From NCBI RefSeq assembly GCF_033958435.1, contig NC_134137.1:112788501-112852500 (forward strand): DNA of 64,000 bases, in the 5' to 3' direction. The DNA is from Carettochelys insculpta (Eukaryota; Chordata; Testudines; Carettochelyidae). Of the stretch, positions 1 through 10,229 are shown in pieces (position 1 is the stretch's first letter; each line of letters starts with the position of its first letter). The position numbers were made by a program, and so were the translations under genes. The notes under the pieces were generated by a model. The model searched no databases and had not been told where the DNA came from. It saw only the letters and a program-made list of their open reading frames with translations.

Positions 1-870
1 GTATGGCCCTCCTGAAGTTACAAATTCATTAACAACTCTTGCCCTTGGACTTGCAACTTCATGCACCAGTTCCTTTAATATTCTTGGATGGAGATTAGCC
101 AGGTCCCCCAATTCAGATCCATCAAGCTGTTTGATTTTGACTTCCACCTCAGATGTGGTAATGTCTACCTCTATCACCATTGTCATTAACTACCCTGGTG
201 CCATCCTAATCTTTTCATCAGACTAATTAAAACTGAGGTAAAGTATTTGTTATTGGGGTTGGTCCATGTCTACATATATATCTACTCTTTACTCTCCACT
301 TAATTCTTGGTGTTTAGTGGTACCACTTCATTCCTTTTCATTTCTTATTTATATGGCTATGGAGGCTTTCACTATTAGTTTTAATTCCCATTGCAAGATC
401 CAGCTGTGCTTCAGTTTTGGGAGTTCTCATTTATTCCTAAATGTTCTGTCCTTCTAGAAATAGTGGTCCTATCTGACCCCTTCGCTCTTGCATTCAGTGA
501 AGGCTTTCTGTTTTTTCTTAACCACCTGTTTGAGACGCTTGCTCATCTGGCTTGGTCTGCAATCCTACCCTAAAATTTCATTCCCCTTGTTTGGGATTCA
601 GGCCTCAGACAGTTTCTGCAATTTTGACTTAAAATTATTTCATCCTCCTCCCCAATGAGATCCTTGACTTTGTTGGTCCAGTCCACCTCCTTAACTAATT
701 CTCTTAATTAAATTTATCACTTTTGAAATCAAGGAAATTGCAGGTCTATTTTTGTTTACACTTCCATTTAGTTTGGACCAAATTAACTCATGATCAGCTG
801 AACCAAGTTTGTCTTCTACAACCAATCTACAATAAGGAGGTAAGAAACAAACATCTTTTTATCTCAATCA
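1..870 (-). mobile_element. Ancient CR1/L2-like LINE remnant (ORF2 fragment)
   Basis: Reading the minus strand gives short frame-broken stretches that look like LINE ORF2. Near 1-125 there is a run resembling the part of CR1/L2 reverse transcriptase with the LHPRILKEL motif. Near 480-540 there is a lysine-rich stretch like the linker upstream of the RT domain. Near 765-790 there is a DHELIW-like motif from the end of the endonuclease domain. The order (endonuclease end, linker, RT start) fits one minus-strand element running off the left edge. Stops and frameshifts are frequent, so it is old and non-functional. Family (CR1, L2 or L3) cannot be fixed by eye and the right boundary is approximate. 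Confidence 0.6.
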
Positions 871-1310
871 AAAAAGTAATCAACATATGTGCATTAAAGT
901 TCAATGTACAGAACTGTGAAGGATATATATGTCAAGATCTCAATGACTCAGGCTAGAATGTTGGGCAATCAGTAGTTCATATTACTTTACTTTACACTTC
1001 ACCGAAGTGACTATTTATGAAACTGCTTTGTCACCCACTATTAACATGATCCAAAGTTCCTGAGATCATTGAGGTCAGTGGTGGGCTTTTTGATTTCCAT
1101 GAGGTTTAGGTGAGGCCTTCCTGAACTTCAGCGGGAAGATTAAACTTGCTAGATTTATTTCCAGAAATTATGCAGTGCTACACTTCTTAGTAGTCTTATA
1201 GGCTCTAACTTATAAAAGCAAGAGCCAGTTGCAAAGACAGAAATAGAGAATAAAGCTACAGTATTAATAGTGTGTTCATATGGTATTTCTTATCAGCAGT
1301 GACATAATTA
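871..1310. other. No feature recognised
   Basis: AT-rich sequence without a convincing reading frame, RNA gene or recognised repeat. It may include more of the decayed LINE to its left. Confidence 0.5.
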
Positions 1311-1610
1311 AGGCTGTGCCTAGACAGTGGGAAACTCTCAGCAAAAGACATGCAAAGTGTGCACTTGCTATTTGTGCATCTTTTGCAGACAGTTCAGTTG
1401 GGAGAGGCTTTTCTGACATGTGGTCCATCCGCACTGTCAAGACATCCCTTTTTCCTCAAGGAATGAGGTGTACGGGGATGTTGACAAAATGCTCCCAACT
1501 GGCAGATCTCATCCAAGACACATACATCCTGGAGGCATGCTCTGTTGACAAAACTTCTGTTGACAGAAGCCTGCTGTCTAACATATCCTCAGTGATCCTC
1601 AAACAAGCAA
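1311..1610 (+). mobile_element. Degraded MITE of the TGTTGACAGA-rich family
   Basis: The left end, GGCTGTGCCTAGACAG, resembles the terminal repeats of the elements at 25088 and 50773. The interior near 1485-1570 repeats TTGACAAAA and TGTTGACAGA as in those copies. No right terminus or target duplication is clear. The reading frame over this stretch (1280-1630) follows the repeat and resembles no known protein. Confidence 0.35.
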
Positions 1611-2287
1611 CACAATGTACTCATTGTTGAAATATTTTAGTTAGCTTATCTGGTGCTGAAATACCACCTTTTTTTGGAAGGTGTCCAGTTCTTAACTTCC
1701 ACTGAGTTCGTTAGATGGCCGTTTTGGGCATTCTTTTTCAAAGGCTCAGGTTCACAATAAAGAGAGAATTGCTTTAATGTTACATCTTTTGAATTTTCCC
1801 TTTCCAGGAACAGCCAAATTATTTTTGGGAGATTCCTTCAATGTAAAATGCCAGTTGTATTCTTTGAGTAAAATATGCAAAATATTAGATCCAGCTAGAG
1901 CAATTAAAAATAATATTCAGTCCCACTGAAGCAAATTACTAAGTCCACTTGCTGATATGTAGATGTGATGAGTCAGCTTTTTATGAGAGTTAATGAAAAC
2001 AGTTTAACATTTATCAGAAAGCACTTACAACTATATCTTAAAGTTCTTATTTTAGCTTCTCTCTTATGCCAATAATTGCAGACTCTTGTCCAAAATCACT
2101 GAACCATACCTAAAAATACACACAAGTGTTTAAAACCAGAAGTTCTCTCTAATTTAATTTTTCCTTCCCAGCTTTAGATGCTTAGACCTCCTTTTGATTT
2201 TCGAATATAACACTATCTACCCTAGAACATTCTCAACCTAAAATTAACTTTTCCATGCTCAAAATAAAAATTACTACATCAACTCTC
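1611..2287. other. No feature recognised
   Basis: AT-rich unique-looking sequence; nothing supported up to the Harbinger target site. Confidence 0.5.
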
Positions 2288-2619
2288 TTTGGCTACGTCT
2301 ACACGTGAACACTACATCAAAATAGCTTATTTCGATGAATAGCGTCTACACGTCCTCCAGGGCTGGTGCCGTTGACGTTCAACATCGACGTTGGGCAGCA
2401 CCACATCGAAATAGGCGCAGAGAGGGTATGTCTACACACCAAAGTAGCACACATCGAAATAAGGGTGCCAGGAACAGCTGCAGACAGGGTCACAGGGCGG
2501 ACTAGTGCTTCCGGGGCAACAGCTAGCCGCTCCCTTAAAGGGCCCCTCCCAGACACACTCAGCCTGCACAGCACACAGTCTGCAGAGCCATAGGCACGCA
2601 CACCTTGAGCAATGCAGTC

Positions 2620-3938
2620 ATGGACCCGCAGCACCAGCAGCAGCAGCAGCCAGAGGTCCACCCAGCCGCCCCTGTAGGAGCAGGGCTCGCCCTGCTCCAT
2701 GCCATGCAGGAGGCAGCTAAGCACATCCTTGCCACAGAGGAGGAGCTGCCCGCAGGGGAGGAGCACCAACCCCCAACCCTGCAGCACCCCGCCCCCCGCC
2801 GCCTCATACGCCGCCGGCTGTGGAGCTACCCCACCAGCACCAACTGGTGGGAGCGGGTGGTGCTCGGAGAGTGGGACGACGACCGCTGGCTCCAGAACTT
2901 TCGCATGAGCCAGCAGACATTTCTGGAGCTATGCCAGTGGCTCACCCCCGCACTGAGGCACCAGGACACCTTCATGCGGCGTGCCCTCAGTGTGGAGAAA
3001 CAGGTTGGCACCGCTGTCTGGAAGCTGGCCACTCCAGACAGCTACCAATCCGTGGGCCAGCAGTTTGGCTTTGGCAAGGCCACCATCGGGGCTGTCCTCA
3101 TGGAGGTAAGAGGACCCACAGGGGGAGGGGGAGACAGCCCTGGCAGGGGAGGGCCACACACACCCTGCACACCCCTTTATTGGTGCTCTCCCATGTGCTT
3201 CCCCTGCAGGTCGTCTGCACCATCAATGTCCTGCTCCTCCACAGGCTCATGAGGCTTGGGGACCTAGATGCCGCCATCGCGGGCTTTGCCACCCTGGGCT
3301 TCCCCAATTGCTTCGGGGCTCTGGATGGGACTCACATCCCCATCCGTGCCCCAGAGCACAGTGGAGGATGCTACCTAAACAGGAAGGGCTACCATTCTGT
3401 GGTCCTCCAGGCCTTGGTGGACAGCCGGGGCCATTTCCTGGACATTTATGTGGGCTGGCCTGGCAACACCCACGACCTCCGGCTATTCCGGAACTCGGGC
3501 CTGTGCCGCCGGCTGGAGGCGGGGACCTACATCCCCCAGTGGGAGATCCCTGTGGGAGACACCACCATGCCCCTCTGCACCATTGCAGATGCGGCATACC
3601 CCCTCCGGCCCTGGCTCATGCACCCTTACAAGGGCCACATGTCAGCCAGCCAGGAGCACTTCAACATGCACCTGAACCATGCGCGCCAGGTGGTGGAGCG
3701 CACATTTGGCTGCCTCAAAGGGCACTGGCGGTGTCTCCTCACCCGCCTTGATGCGGGCCCCACCAACATCCCCCAGATTGTGGGCACGTGCAGCGCCCTC
3801 CAAAACCTCGTCGAGAGCAAGGGGGTGGCTGGCAGGGCCGATGTGCAGCCACCCGCTGCCCCCAGTCGCCAGGTAGACCCTGAAGGGACCCGGGTCCGGG
3901 AGGCCCTGCGGGCCCATTTTGATGTGGCCACGGGGTGA
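2620..3938 (+). CDS. Harbinger-A DDE transposase (HARBI1-like), two exons
   Basis: This nuclease-family transposase cuts and joins transposon ends in the nucleus, normally together with the element's Myb/SANT partner. Exon 1 is 2620-3105 and exon 2 is 3210-3938, with a GT donor at 3106, a pyrimidine-rich CAG acceptor ending at 3209 and a phase-0 intron of 104 bp. The joined frame gives about 404 aa with no stop. The start is ATG 2620 (MDPQ), which aligns with the start of the sister copy at 55241. The N-terminus is a short Q-rich stretch. A helix-rich region (FRMSQQTFLEL, then a helix-turn-helix-like segment) follows. The catalytic domain shows GALDGTH (D about 201), GNTHD (D about 251) and VVERTFG (E about 325). 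DAAYPL, typical of HARBI1, is also present. An AATAAA signal lies at 4033-4038. All three catalytic acidic residues are present, so the gene may be functional; expression is unknown. Confidence 0.87.
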
Positions 3939-4123
3939 ATGCGGGCAGGCCCCCCACCCTCCACAACACTCCCTGCCCCTACGTCCACACCACAGAGCAC
4001 CCAAGAGCACACCCCCACCCACTTTTCTTGTAAATAAAAGCAGACATTTGTTCGTCAAACCAGATATATGTTGAGCTCTCATTATTATTATCCTAACTAA
4101 CTATTTACAGGCCAAATAAATAT

Positions 4124-4141
4124 TATATATATATATATATA
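4124..4141. repeat. (AT)n microsatellite inside Harbinger-A
   Basis: Uninterrupted AT dinucleotides in the spacer between the convergent transposase and Myb/SANT genes. The sister copy at 54883 lacks an obvious counterpart. Confidence 0.85.
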
Positions 4142-4430
4142 AGTCAGATAAGATGAAAGAAAAAAGGGGAAGACAAGGAAGGGGATAACTATGTACATGG
4201 GGGGGTAGGTATCAGCATAACATCATCATAACAGCATGGGTCTAATAGAAACTATTTACAAAAGAAGATAAAACTGAAGGGGATATATACAAAGGGGGGG
4301 GCCACATCCTGGGCCCCACACCCCCTAATGTCCAGCGCTGGGGGTGGGCGGCCGTGACCCATGCCTCGGCCTCAGCCCTGGCAGGGGCTGGCTGGGGGCC
4401 GGGCGGACCGGGAGATAAGGCCGGCGGGTG

Positions 4431-5871
4431 TCAGCTGGTCCCAGGTCCCGCACGGCAGAAGGGCCCTTGGTGGCGGGTGGCGGTGCAACGGCGGGTGGAG
4501 CAGCGGGTGGAGCGGCAGGTGGAGCAGGCAGGGCAGGCAGAGCGGTGGCTGGCACGACATGGGGGGGCCAGGTAGTCCGTGATACGCTCGAATGTCCTCA
4601 TAAAGGACCCCCATGCCTCCTGGCGCCAGGCCAGCGCCTGCTCCTGAAGTTGAAGGCGCCGCTCCTCCACCCGCAGGCGCTGCTCGGCGACTTCCAGCTG
4701 CCGACAGTGCATCGCCAGCAGCTGGGGGTCCATCGCCGTCCAGGAGTGGGGCTGGCTGTGCTGTCGTCCCCACCGTGGGCCTGGTCGGTGCTCCGCCGAG
4801 GGCTGGCCTGGAGGGATGGCCCCGGTGGGCTCTCTGGGACCACTGACACCTCGCCGGCGCTCTCCGGTCCTTCCGATGGTGCAGCTGCGGAACACAGGGG
4901 GGGAAGAAGAGTGGAGACAGCTGTTAGTGTGGGCCCCGAGCCGTGGCCCTTGTCCCCCCACCCCTCTGCTGCAGGTTCCCCATCCCCGTCCCCGGGAGAT
5001 GCTGCTGATGATGTTGGATGTCCCATCCCCTCCCCCCAGGGGACCCTAGGTTCCGCTCCCCCAATCCCCAGGGATGGGGCATGGCACTGTCCTGCTGGGG
5101 GGGCAGGGGCTGATGCACTCCTGTGAGGGACATGCCACTGCTGTCCTTGGGGCCATGGTTATCTGGGCATGTGGAGGGCCCTGGTCATGTCTGTTACCCC
5201 CGCCCCTCAACCCCGGGGGTGCGCACCGGGGGGGTACATACCTGATTGTCCGCTCCCATGGTTGGGGGACACCCGGTGGGCGGACGCCCTGCTGGAGCTC
5301 CCTGATGGCAGGATGATGTGCAGCCCCCCGTCACTGGAGGAGGACTCCACCTCCTCCTCCTCCTCCGGCATCCCAGGGGTGGGCTCCTGGGGGGGCCCCC
5401 GGGGTGCGGGGCTTACCTCCGGGGCAGACTCCACCTCCGGGGCATGCTGGGGCTCGTCGGCCGAGGTATCAAGAGTGGCCGGAGGGGAGGAGGTGTGCCG
5501 GGGGCCCAGGATGGCCCTGAGCTCCCTGTAAAAGGGGCAAGTGATGGGGGCGGCCCCAGATCGGCCGGCTGCATCCCGGGATCCAGCGTAACCCGGGATC
5601 CACTTTACTGCGGACATGATCCGGAGTGCGGGCTGGGTGACCCCAGGTGGCCAGGCCCTTGGCCAGCTGAGCGAATGCATCCGCGTTCCGCCAGTTGCTC
5701 CCCATTACCTGGAGCACCTCCTCCTAACTCTAGAGCCCCAGCTGGTCCCGAAGCTCGGCCTCCGTCCAGGAGGGGCCCCGCTGCCACTTCCCAGACTGGT
5801 TGCCAGTCTGGGAGCCCTGGCTCCCCTTGGGGGGTGTCCTGGGGGCTCTTAGGGGGCTGGCGGGTGGCCAT
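4431..5871 (-). pseudogene. Harbinger-A Myb/SANT-like DNA-binding protein, broken
   Basis: Homologous to the Myb/SANT gene of Harbinger-B (59089 to 57091), which supplies the reference frame. In this family the protein binds transposon ends and assists nuclear import of the transposase. The start is ATG 5871-5869. A C-run near 5831-5837 is two bases shorter than in the sister and shifts the frame. The Myb domain (GPSWTEAELRD) then hits two in-frame TAG codons at 5730-5732 and 5724-5726. A further frameshift lies near 5590. The intron acceptor (CAG just before CTGCACC, near 4892) is still intact here, and the C-terminal helical stretch (QLEVAEQRL, EQALAWRQEAW) survives in separate frames. The gene is non-functional as read. 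Confidence 0.88.
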
Positions 5872-6326
5872 CACAGCGCTGGGGGGTTGATGTGGCTGCT
5901 CAGAGATGTGCAAGCTGGCTGCATGGCTGGGCGGCCGCGTGGCTGGGCTGCCACCTACATGCTCTCTCAGCTTCCTGCACAGGAAGGCAGGGGGTGGGGA
6001 GCTTTAAGGGGCCGCTGCACGTGGCGACCATAGAGCTCAGGGGCTGGAAAGAGCGTCTCTCAACCCCTCAGCTGATGGCTGCCATGGCGGACCCCGCTAT
6101 TTCGATGTTGCAGGACGCGCAACGACTACACGTTCCCTACTTCGACGTTGAACGTCGAAGTAGGGAGCTATTCCTATCTCCTGATGGGGATAGCGACTTC
6201 GACATCTCGCTGCCTTACGTCGATGTCAACTTCAAAATAGTGCCCGCCATGTGTAGCTGTGACGGGCGCTATTTCGAAGTTGGCGCCGCTACTTCAAAGT
6301 AGCCGGCACGTGTAGACGTGGCCTTT

Positions 6327-9055
6327 ATGTTTAAAATTGTCATCCTCATTTCCATTATGAGCAAGCCCAAGTAACAGTATAAATTGTAAAGCAAAAGTAA
6401 ATACTATCCTCCTCTTTTTCCTTTTCCAGATGCAGATTCATTCCCTAGTGCACCCGTGCAGATATCTACAGTTTCCTGCTATCTCACAGAAAAACTTAAA
6501 TCCCAAACTGTGCTTCTTGCATACTGATTCCTGCTGCTGTTTATTTGCATATATTTCCCTAGGAGAGTCAGACCTTGCACCACCACTCATCAAAAATCTA
6601 CACGACTACCCTTTTTTAAGTGTAATGAACAAGAATCAGGATAGGGAAATTTGAGGAAGATCTACTTTCTATTTCATTTCAGACGTTCAGTTAAAAAGCA
6701 AGAGAGAAAGTCAAATGGTACCTGAAACAAGTACCAACCCTCCAGACTCCAGCATGTACAAAATGTGTATGCCAGCCTTCACAGAGGTATAAACAAGCGT
6801 GACATCATCCCAGTTCTCCCACAGTTGTGTTGATTTCCCACTCATTTCAAGATGCAGTTCAAAAGAAGACTTCAAAAAGCCCAGAAGAAAGGACAGACAT
6901 AATTGCAGTGTCTGCTGTCTCTATCCTCAACTGGTAGCTGATGCTAAGGGTGGTGGAAGAAAGACAAAGGGAGAAGAGACAACAAAGTCGTAATTATACA
7001 TCACCATAGTGCCATGTCCCACAGAGCTAAGTGACTGTATGAAATTATAACACTGAACTCCACAAAAAGGTTGAATGCTCTGGGGTTACCGTCTTTATCT
7101 GTTTGGGAGTCCTGGAAGGAATTCTTTCTGAGGCAGAAAAGCTCCAGGCACCCCTTCCCTCTTCAGTGGTTGAGTCATAAACATCTAATGAGTCCTTAGT
7201 CTAAGAAGCTGGAGTGGGAGTTCTTCGCAGTATGGATTTAGGAAGGATCACAGCATGGGGGTAATTTGATTAGGTTTTTTTTTTTGATTTCTCAATGCAT
7301 AGTAAATAAATTAATATATATAAGGCACACAGATGTTTTAAACTTGAAAAAGAAAGCTATCAATAGATCAGGAAACCTTCAGAACTCTGTAAGCCAAATA
7401 AAATATTTGTACCTCTCTAGCTTCCCAGCATGGTTTGAGCTTCATTGTATATTCTGTATAATGTGAATACATGCAGGGGGTTTTCTACTCTTTATTGCGC
7501 TACTATTAGAAATCACAAAAGAGAAAAAATAATAATAAAACAATACGTGACTACTTAGACAACTTGCTAAAAATGTTAGTCCAGTGATTAATTATAACAA
7601 CTCGTGTTCAAGACAGCTATGCATATTAGTCACAATGACCATGGTTTACAACGAGTGTGTAAAAATGTGTCATAGAGAGGATGCATGCAGAATTATTAAA
7701 CATGAGTCATCCTTGGATGCCTACTCAAAATGTAATTAGTGGAATGTAATTAACATCTAATTATAATTTCCAGTACAAAAAAAAATCTTGGCTGTTTTGC
7801 CAGATTCTAGTCAAAATGTGGCAGAAAGTCTGCTATGTCTTTGTTATGATTATTTTAGCCAAAGGAAGCACATTTTGACCTTTTAAAAATATGCTTACTA
7901 GCTTGGATTTTTAACTGTCAGTTGTCATGTTATTAATTAGCAGTTGATGGGCAATAGCAAGACTATAAAGTGATTAGATAGAGAAACATTAAAATATAGC
8001 AACAATCAGAGCTTTTATGGTGAACTAATTAAATGAAGACCACACCTCTCCTGACTCACCTTCTCCAGTAGATGGCACTGTGGAAACAGACTGCAGCTTT
8101 GCATTCGGAAAGTCTTTTAGATCGTAGGCATTCAGTGATTTAATATAATATGTAACATAATTAATTATTTAATTAATTAATTAAATATAAAATACATTGT
8201 TGAATATTTTGGGTATATATGTCGCGTGATTGTAATTAACACTGTAACCATCACTAAGCTGTCGACTTCTAGTGTTGCTATAGTATGGTGGGGTGGAGAA
8301 AGGAGAAACATGGCAAACAGACGGTGAAATCAGAAAGAAAGTTGAGAGAGAAAGATAGAGCAGTGGAAATCCGATATTGATGAGGAAGAGCATAAAAGAG
8401 AAAGAAAGAAAAGATCTTTGTCTTTGATTAATTTCATTCAGGGAAGGGGGAGGGGAAGTTAGAAAAAATGTGCTTCCCTGCCATGTAACCTGTAACATTC
8501 TTCTGAAGTTTGAAAACTGGGCATGCCTGCCGGATGAAAGTCTTCAGCCCTGTTCCTGCTGAAGTCCCAACCCCCCTCAGGCATTTCACAAGGCGGTTGA
8601 AACCCTGAGCGGCCCCACCCGTTGCCTTAGGCCAGAAGCGCCTACCTCACCACCCTGCTGAAAGGCAGAAACCCTGAGCTTCTCCCACACCAGACTGGTA
8701 GGTGGAGATCGGGAGCTCCATGAGTCACAATTTAACGGTGAAAGGCACAAGAAGTGACTATTCCAATGCAGACGAATCATAGACCATAGTTTTACTTCAC
8801 AGTATTTCCAATATTTGGATTTACTAGAATGAAGAGGGTACTCAAAAGCTAATATCATTATATTGTCTCAGAACATACTGCAAGTTAATTTGAATGAAAA
8901 CAGAACACCCCACAAAGTGCATTTAATCACACTGATTTGTGACTCTTCAGTCTTAGAATCTGGATTCTGGACCTTCTGCCATGTTCTCTTTCTTTTTTTC
9001 CCAGATATACAAGAGCTACCATTTGCCATATGGAACAATATCAGAAAATAACATA
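6327..9055. other. AT-rich spacer, no gene recognised
   Basis: No coding, RNA or well-bounded mobile element supported. A short TTAAT-type low-complexity run lies near 8160-8190. A GC-richer stretch at about 8520-8730, with repeated GGCAGAAACCCTGAGC-like words, may be a fragment of an unidentified repeat. Confidence 0.5.
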
Positions 9056-9118
9056 ACAGAGAGGTAGCCATGTTAGTCTGTACTCCAACAAAACCAAGCA
9101 TGTACTGCAAAATCAGCA
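9056..9118 (+). mobile_element. End fragment of a palindromic reptile-type repeat
   Basis: The segment reading GAGGTAGCCATGTTAGTCTG, followed by a purine/pyrimidine mix, matches by eye the left end of the palindromic element at 47704-48103. It also matches the reverse of the fragment at 15625-15726. Only the terminus is present, with no visible target duplication. Confidence 0.4.
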
Positions 9119-10224
9119 TTTATATTTAAATTATATAACAAGCATTAAGACATCCTTACACATATTATACATTTTTTAAGCTGTTTAGAGCTTTGGATGC
9201 CACAATTTAGCCAATTTGGCCATTCATTCAGTTGTCTTTATTCAGCCCAATTTCTGGCCATATTTAAACTAATTTTAAATAGAAAAGGCTATTTCCCAAA
9301 CCGTCTAAAAACCAATGACCAGATTCTCTAGTATAGGCGTGCTTTCATTTGTTTTCTTAGGCAAAACTATTTTTTAAAGAAAATAACTATATATTTTCAT
9401 TTTCTCTATGTTGTGTTGAAATACTGTAAAATCTAAGCAGGCAGTTTTGTTCAGGGTGATGACAATGAATATGCTTTGAATAATTTCTATTTTGTGTCCC
9501 CCCATCAAAAAAAATCCCACAAAAACAAACAGGAAATCATCTTTGATAGCGGGTAAAATTAATACGACATGGATTCTTTCTTCACCTTTTATAATGATTA
9601 TTTAACCACACTTAATTTGCATCATTAAAATAAATTTTGCATATTATAATGATGAGCAACAACGAACCATATAAAAAACTTTAATTAGAACATGTACATG
9701 TAATTAAATCTGGTCTGATCATTTAAATTCAGGTGAAAGCTACTTGCTTTCCAAAGTAAGTATTATCTAATCTGTCTGTCTGTCTAATATTTGTCTTTAT
9801 AAGATGATTATGTAAATTACAAGTAATGCTTTCTGAGTTATGTCTGGGGTACATAATTTTCAGATGACTCCTTTTTCTTTATATCTCATATCTGCTCAAA
9901 TTACTTGAAAGTCAATAAATAAATTTATGTACCTGTATCTTCAAAATATTAGACATGACCTTACATCTACATTCTCAGTGTGTGTTGAAATACCAGCCTC
10001 GTGTACAGCTATATGTATAGGAACAAAAAACTAAAAGCAATTCCTTAGCAGAGTCTGGGTACATCACACTATCTGCTAAATATTAGTTTATCAGCAAATG
10101 CATGCCAAAGGGTAAGTACAGGAAGATGTTATACAAGATAAGGCCACCTTCCTTTCCTCACTACATCCTTTCTGATTATAAAAGATGTATTTACTTTCTT
10201 TGGGTATTGGAACTTTTATACAAA
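9119..10224. other. AT-rich spacer, no gene recognised
   Basis: Long AT-rich stretch with short CTGT and A/T runs. Nothing supported on either strand. Confidence 0.5.
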
Positions 10225-10229
10225 TATAT

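Larger units (their letters stand above)
2291..6323 (+). mobile_element. Harbinger-A, full-length PIF/Harbinger DNA transposon
   Basis: The ends are inverted copies of GGCTACGTCTACACGTG (2291-2307) and CACGTGTAGACGTGGCC (6307-6323). They are flanked by a 3-bp direct repeat TTT (2288-2290 and 6324-6326), the duplication length expected for Harbinger, although TWA is the usual target. Inside are two convergent genes, the standard layout of the family: a DDE transposase on plus (2620-3938) and a Myb/SANT protein on minus (5871 to about 4431). Subterminal DNA is rich in ATCGAA/TTCGAT and TTCGAA palindromes. GC and CpG content are far above the flanks. A sister copy lies at 54883-59515 and a deletion derivative at 11099-11808. 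The element is about 4.03 kb and structurally complete. Confidence 0.94.

Noticed and set aside
1280..1630. 116-aa plus-strand frame
   Set aside because: Lies over a decayed MITE and encodes no recognisable protein.
2317..2787. 156-aa minus-strand frame opposite the Harbinger-A transposase start
   Set aside because: Shadow of the GC-rich transposase exon on the other strand; no motif and no homologous frame kept in Harbinger-B.
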